NCBI GenBank assembly: GCA_020024475.1
Contig: JAHHTS010000018.1
Location: forward strand, 1 to 35,533
DNA from: Oscillospiraceae bacterium
GTDB taxonomy: Bacteria > Bacillota > Clostridia > Oscillospirales > Ruminococcaceae
Direction: 5' to 3'
Length of the DNA: 35,533 nucleotides
Below, one piece after another: positions 33,267 through 35,533 of this stretch. Made by a program: the position numbers and the translations under genes. Below the pieces are notes generated by a model. The model worked only from the letters and a program-made list of their open reading frames with translations. It ran no database searches and was not told the DNA's origin. How positions within the stretch are numbered: position 1 is the first letter of the stretch; every line of letters starts with the position of its first letter.

Positions 33267-35171
33267 ATGATGATTAAAGTTACACTTAAAGATGGCTCAG
33301 TAAAAGAATTTGAAAATTCATTGAGCTATGCAGAAATTGCAAAATCAATTAGTCCAAGACTTTTGGAAAAAGCAACATGTGCAAAAGTTAATGGAGAAAT
33401 CAGAGACCTTCGTGATGTATGTAATGGAGATATAAATCTTGAAATCCTTACATTTGATGATAAAGAAGGTAAAAAAGCATTCTGGCATACAGCAAGTCAT
33501 GTAATGGCACAAGCAATTTTGAAATTTATCCCAGATGCAAAACTTACAATTGGACCGGCGGTTGATAATGGATTCTACTATGATATTGACACAGATGTTA
33601 ATATCGATGATGAAATGATAGCTAAGATAGAAGCTGAATTTAAATCATTAGTAAAAAATGGTAGTGAAATTAAGCGTTACACACTTTCAAGAGAAGAAGC
33701 ATTAGCTAAATTTCCTAAAAATGAGTATAAACAAGAACTTATAAATGAATTGCCTGAAGGCGAAGAAATTTCATTTTATGAACAAGAAGGCTTTGTTGAC
33801 CTATGTGCAGGCCCACACCTTATGAGTATTTCGCCAATCGGTGCTTTCAAAGTCATGAGTGTTGCGGGTGCATATTGGAGAGGCAATAGTGATAACAAAA
33901 TGCTTAAGCGCGTTTATGGTGTTGCATTTCCTAAAAATAAACAGCTTGAAGAGTATCTCTATATTCTTGAAGAAGCTAAAAAGCGTGACCACAGAAAATT
34001 AGGTAAAGAACTTAGATTTTTCGAAATGGTTGATGAGGGACCAGGCTTCCCATTCTTTCTTCCAAACGGCATGATTGTTTACAATGCACTTTTGGATTAT
34101 TGGAGAGAGATTCATAAACGCGAAGGATATGTTGAAATTTCCACACCTATTATTCTTAATAGACAACTTTGGGAAACATCAGGCCACTGGGATCATTATA
34201 AAGATAATATGTACTTTACAAAAATTGATGGTGGTGACTACGCAGTTAAACCAATGAACTGTCCAGGTGGTATGCTTGTTTACAAAATGGAACCACATTC
34301 ATACCGTGATTTACCGATGAGAATTGCTGAAATTGGACTTGTTCATCGACATGAATTGTCAGGTGCACTTAATGGACTTATGCGTGTAAGATGTTTCCAT
34401 CAAGATGATGCTCATATTTTTATGACAAAAGAACAGATTCGTGATGAAATTAAAGGCGTTGTAAGACTTTTTGATGAAGTTTATGGCATGTTTGGTTTAA
34501 CATATCATGCAGAATTGTCAACAAGACCAGAAGATTCAATGGGTTCAGATGAAGATTGGGAAATTGCAACAAATGGTCTTCGTGGGGCATTGGAAGAAAT
34601 AGGTTTGCCTTATATTGTTAATGAAGGCGATGGAGCATTTTATGGTCCAAAAATTGATTTTCACCTTAATGATGCCCTTGGTAGAACTTGGCAATGCGGT
34701 ACAATACAGCTGGATATGCAGATGCCAGAACGCTTCCAGCTGGAATATGTTGGTTCAGATGGTGAAAAACATCGCCCGGTAATGATTCATCGTGTTGCAT
34801 ACGGCTCAATTGAAAGATTTATAGGTATTCTTATTGAACATTTTGCTGGTGCATTTCCAACATGGCTTGCTCCTGTGCAGGTGGTAGTTATTCCAGTTGC
34901 TGAAGCACATAAAAATTATGCTAATGAAGTGCTTAAAAAACTTGAGGCTGTAGGTATCCGTGCAAAAGTTGACGATAGGAACGAAAAAATGGGTTATAGA
35001 ATCAGAGAGAATCAGCTACAGAAAGTTCCTTATATGTTGATTGTTGGCGATAAGGAAGCTTCAGATAACGCTGTCTCAGTTCGTGCTAGAAAAGAAAATC
35101 TTGATGGTGTAATGCCAGTTGATGAATTTGTGAACTATGTTGTAGAAGAAATTAAAGAACGCCGACTATAA
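33267..35171 (+). CDS. thrS: Threonyl-tRNA synthetase
   Basis: This encodes 634 residues, full length. A TGS domain (about 3-62) is followed by the editing domain, with the zinc-like HTASH at 74-78 and CAGPHL. The class II catalytic core includes MNCPGGMLVYK and the RVRCFHQDDAHIF strand, and motif 3 follows at HRVAYGSIERF. The C-terminal anticodon-binding domain starts at about 535 (PTWLAPVQVVVIPV). It attaches threonine to tRNA-Thr. The ribosome binding site is AAAGGG before a double ATG (33267 or 33270); the first is taken. The gene is governed by the upstream T-box and ends in a strong terminator. Confidence 0.97.
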   Translation: MMIKVTLKDGSVKEFENSLSYAEIAKSISPRLLEKATCAKVNGEIRDLRDVCNGDINLEILTFDDKEGKKAFWHTASHVMAQAILKFIPDAKLTIGPAVDNGFYYDIDTDVNIDDEMIAKIEAEFKSLVKNGSEIKRYTLSREEALAKFPKNEYKQELINELPEGEEISFYEQEGFVDLCAGPHLMSISPIGAFKVMSVAGAYWRGNSDNKMLKRVYGVAFPKNKQLEEYLYILEEAKKRDHRKLGKELRFFEMVDEGPGFPFFLPNGMIVYNALLDYWREIHKREGYVEISTPIILNRQLWETSGHWDHYKDNMYFTKIDGGDYAVKPMNCPGGMLVYKMEPHSYRDLPMRIAEIGLVHRHELSGALNGLMRVRCFHQDDAHIFMTKEQIRDEIKGVVRLFDEVYGMFGLTYHAELSTRPEDSMGSDEDWEIATNGLRGALEEIGLPYIVNEGDGAFYGPKIDFHLNDALGRTWQCGTIQLDMQMPERFQLEYVGSDGEKHRPVMIHRVAYGSIERFIGILIEHFAGAFPTWLAPVQVVVIPVAEAHKNYANEVLKKLEAVGIRAKVDDRNEKMGYRIRENQLQKVPYMLIVGDKEASDNAVSVRARKENLDGVMPVDEFVNYVVEEIKERRL

Positions 35172-35180
35172 TACACTAAA

Positions 35181-35216
35181 AATATAGCTTCTTGTTTAAA
35201 CAAGAAGCTATATTTT
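35181..35216 (+). terminator. Terminator of thrS, a 34-nt perfect palindrome
   Basis: Bases 35181-35197 are the exact inverted copy of 35198-35214, with the T run of the 3' arm continuing to TTTTT. In RNA the central bases form a small loop. Confidence 0.9.
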
Positions 35217-35226
35217 TATAATAATG

Positions 35227-35281
35227 TATAAAAATAATAAAACTTTTTGAATAAAGTGTTGACAAAAGTAAAATCTATTGT
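35227..35281 (+). repeat. 55-nt direct repeat, copy 1, with the tRNA-Lys -35 box
   Basis: This 55-nt segment is identical to 35479-35533 and carries TTGACA (35259-35264). The unit repeats at 252-nt spacing. Confidence 0.9.
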
Positions 35282-35287
35282 TATAAT
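35259..35287 (+). promoter_or_regulatory. Consensus promoter of tRNA-Lys
   Basis: TTGACA (35259-35264) and TATAAT (35282-35287) are exactly 17 bases apart, a perfect consensus. A hairpin AGCTGT/ACAGCT (about 35293-35312) lies in the short leader before the tRNA. Confidence 0.88.
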
Positions 35288-35322
35288 AATAAAGCTGTGT
35301 AGGACAACAGCTGAAAAGGTGA

Positions 35323-35398
35323 GAGCTATTAGCTCAGTTGGCAGAGCACCTGACTTTTAATCAGGGTGTCCGGAGTTCGAATCTCCGATAGCTCACCA
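35323..35398 (+). tRNA. tRNA-Lys (anticodon TTT)
   Basis: The cloverleaf is complete. Acceptor GAGCTAT (35323-35329) pairs with ATAGCTC (35388-35394), then the discriminator A and an encoded CCA. The anticodon stem CCTGA/TCAGG holds loop CTTTTAA with anticodon TTT, and the T arm has GTTCGAATC. It has its own promoter and terminator. Confidence 0.97.
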
Positions 35399-35404
35399 TA
35401 AAAA

Positions 35405-35430
35405 GTCACTCAGGATTGAGTGGCTTTTTT
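35405..35430 (+). terminator. Terminator after tRNA-Lys
   Basis: GTCACTC pairs with GAGTGGC (one G-T pair) around a 6-nt loop, followed by six T. Confidence 0.85.
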
Positions 35431-35478
35431 ATTTTTTATGATATAATTATTCATTTTTTAGTTACTATTCAAAGAGAA

Positions 35479-35533
35479 TATAAAAATAATAAAACTTTTT
35501 GAATAAAGTGTTGACAAAAGTAAAATCTATTGT
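35479..35533 (+). repeat. 55-nt direct repeat, copy 2, cut by the window edge
   Basis: This is identical to 35227-35281 up to the last base of the window and again contains TTGACA, suggesting a second tRNA unit just outside. Confidence 0.9.

Overview
The window reads as chromosome of a low-GC, spore-forming Clostridia-type Firmicute. The evidence is the AT-rich composition with AGGAGG-type ribosome binding sites, the sporulation protease SpoIVB, RNase Y, a T-box in front of thrS, a FeoA/FeoB/small Cys-rich trio, a DegV protein and a tRNA-Lys with encoded CCA. There is no integrase, transposase, phage gene or CRISPR array. Gene order looks like ordinary host chromosome with many short transcription units, almost all closed by clear intrinsic terminators.

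Layout. 1-2300: two minus-strand genes, a degenerate LytR-CpsA-Psr-like membrane protein and SpoIVB. 2550-5650: a plus-strand operon of XpaC-like, TelA-like and TPM-domain membrane proteins; the last has a long Arg/Ser/Gly tail. 6020-8660: an ABC importer (ATPase, permease, NMT1/THI5-like lipoprotein) behind a perfect palindrome. 8720-10180: a GT-C-like multispanning membrane protein. 10180-11530 (minus): tcdA, a probable 6S RNA and a DUF1292 protein. 11720-15060: cyclophilin lipoprotein, DegV protein, cardiolipin synthase.

15060-21160: three paralogous APC-family amino acid permeases, each with its own leader and terminator, followed by ridA. 21230-24360: a GT2 glycosyltransferase, then an Lrp/AsnC regulator and hflX on the minus strand. 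24440-27520: a zinc-ribbon membrane protein and the feoA-feoB-small Cys-rich protein operon. 28160-30740: Asp/Glu racemase, a pyridoxamine-phosphate-oxidase-like protein and a stand-alone GltD-like flavoprotein. 31240-35400: RNase Y (minus), T-box-thrS and tRNA-Lys. The right edge begins a second copy of the tRNA-Lys promoter region.

Functional themes: amino acid uptake and metabolism (three permeases, RidA, Lrp, racemase, GltD-like), ferrous iron uptake, envelope stress and lipid functions, and RNA and translation functions (6S, TcdA, RNase Y, ThrRS, tRNA-Lys, HflX). I see no clearly new defence or mobile system. The most unusual items are the XpaC-TelA-TPM operon with its basic low-complexity tail, the LCP-like protein lacking the usual catalytic residues, the permease cluster with palindromic control sites, and a candidate metal-responsive operator inside the feo operon. 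All assignments come from reading the sequence; no database search was run.
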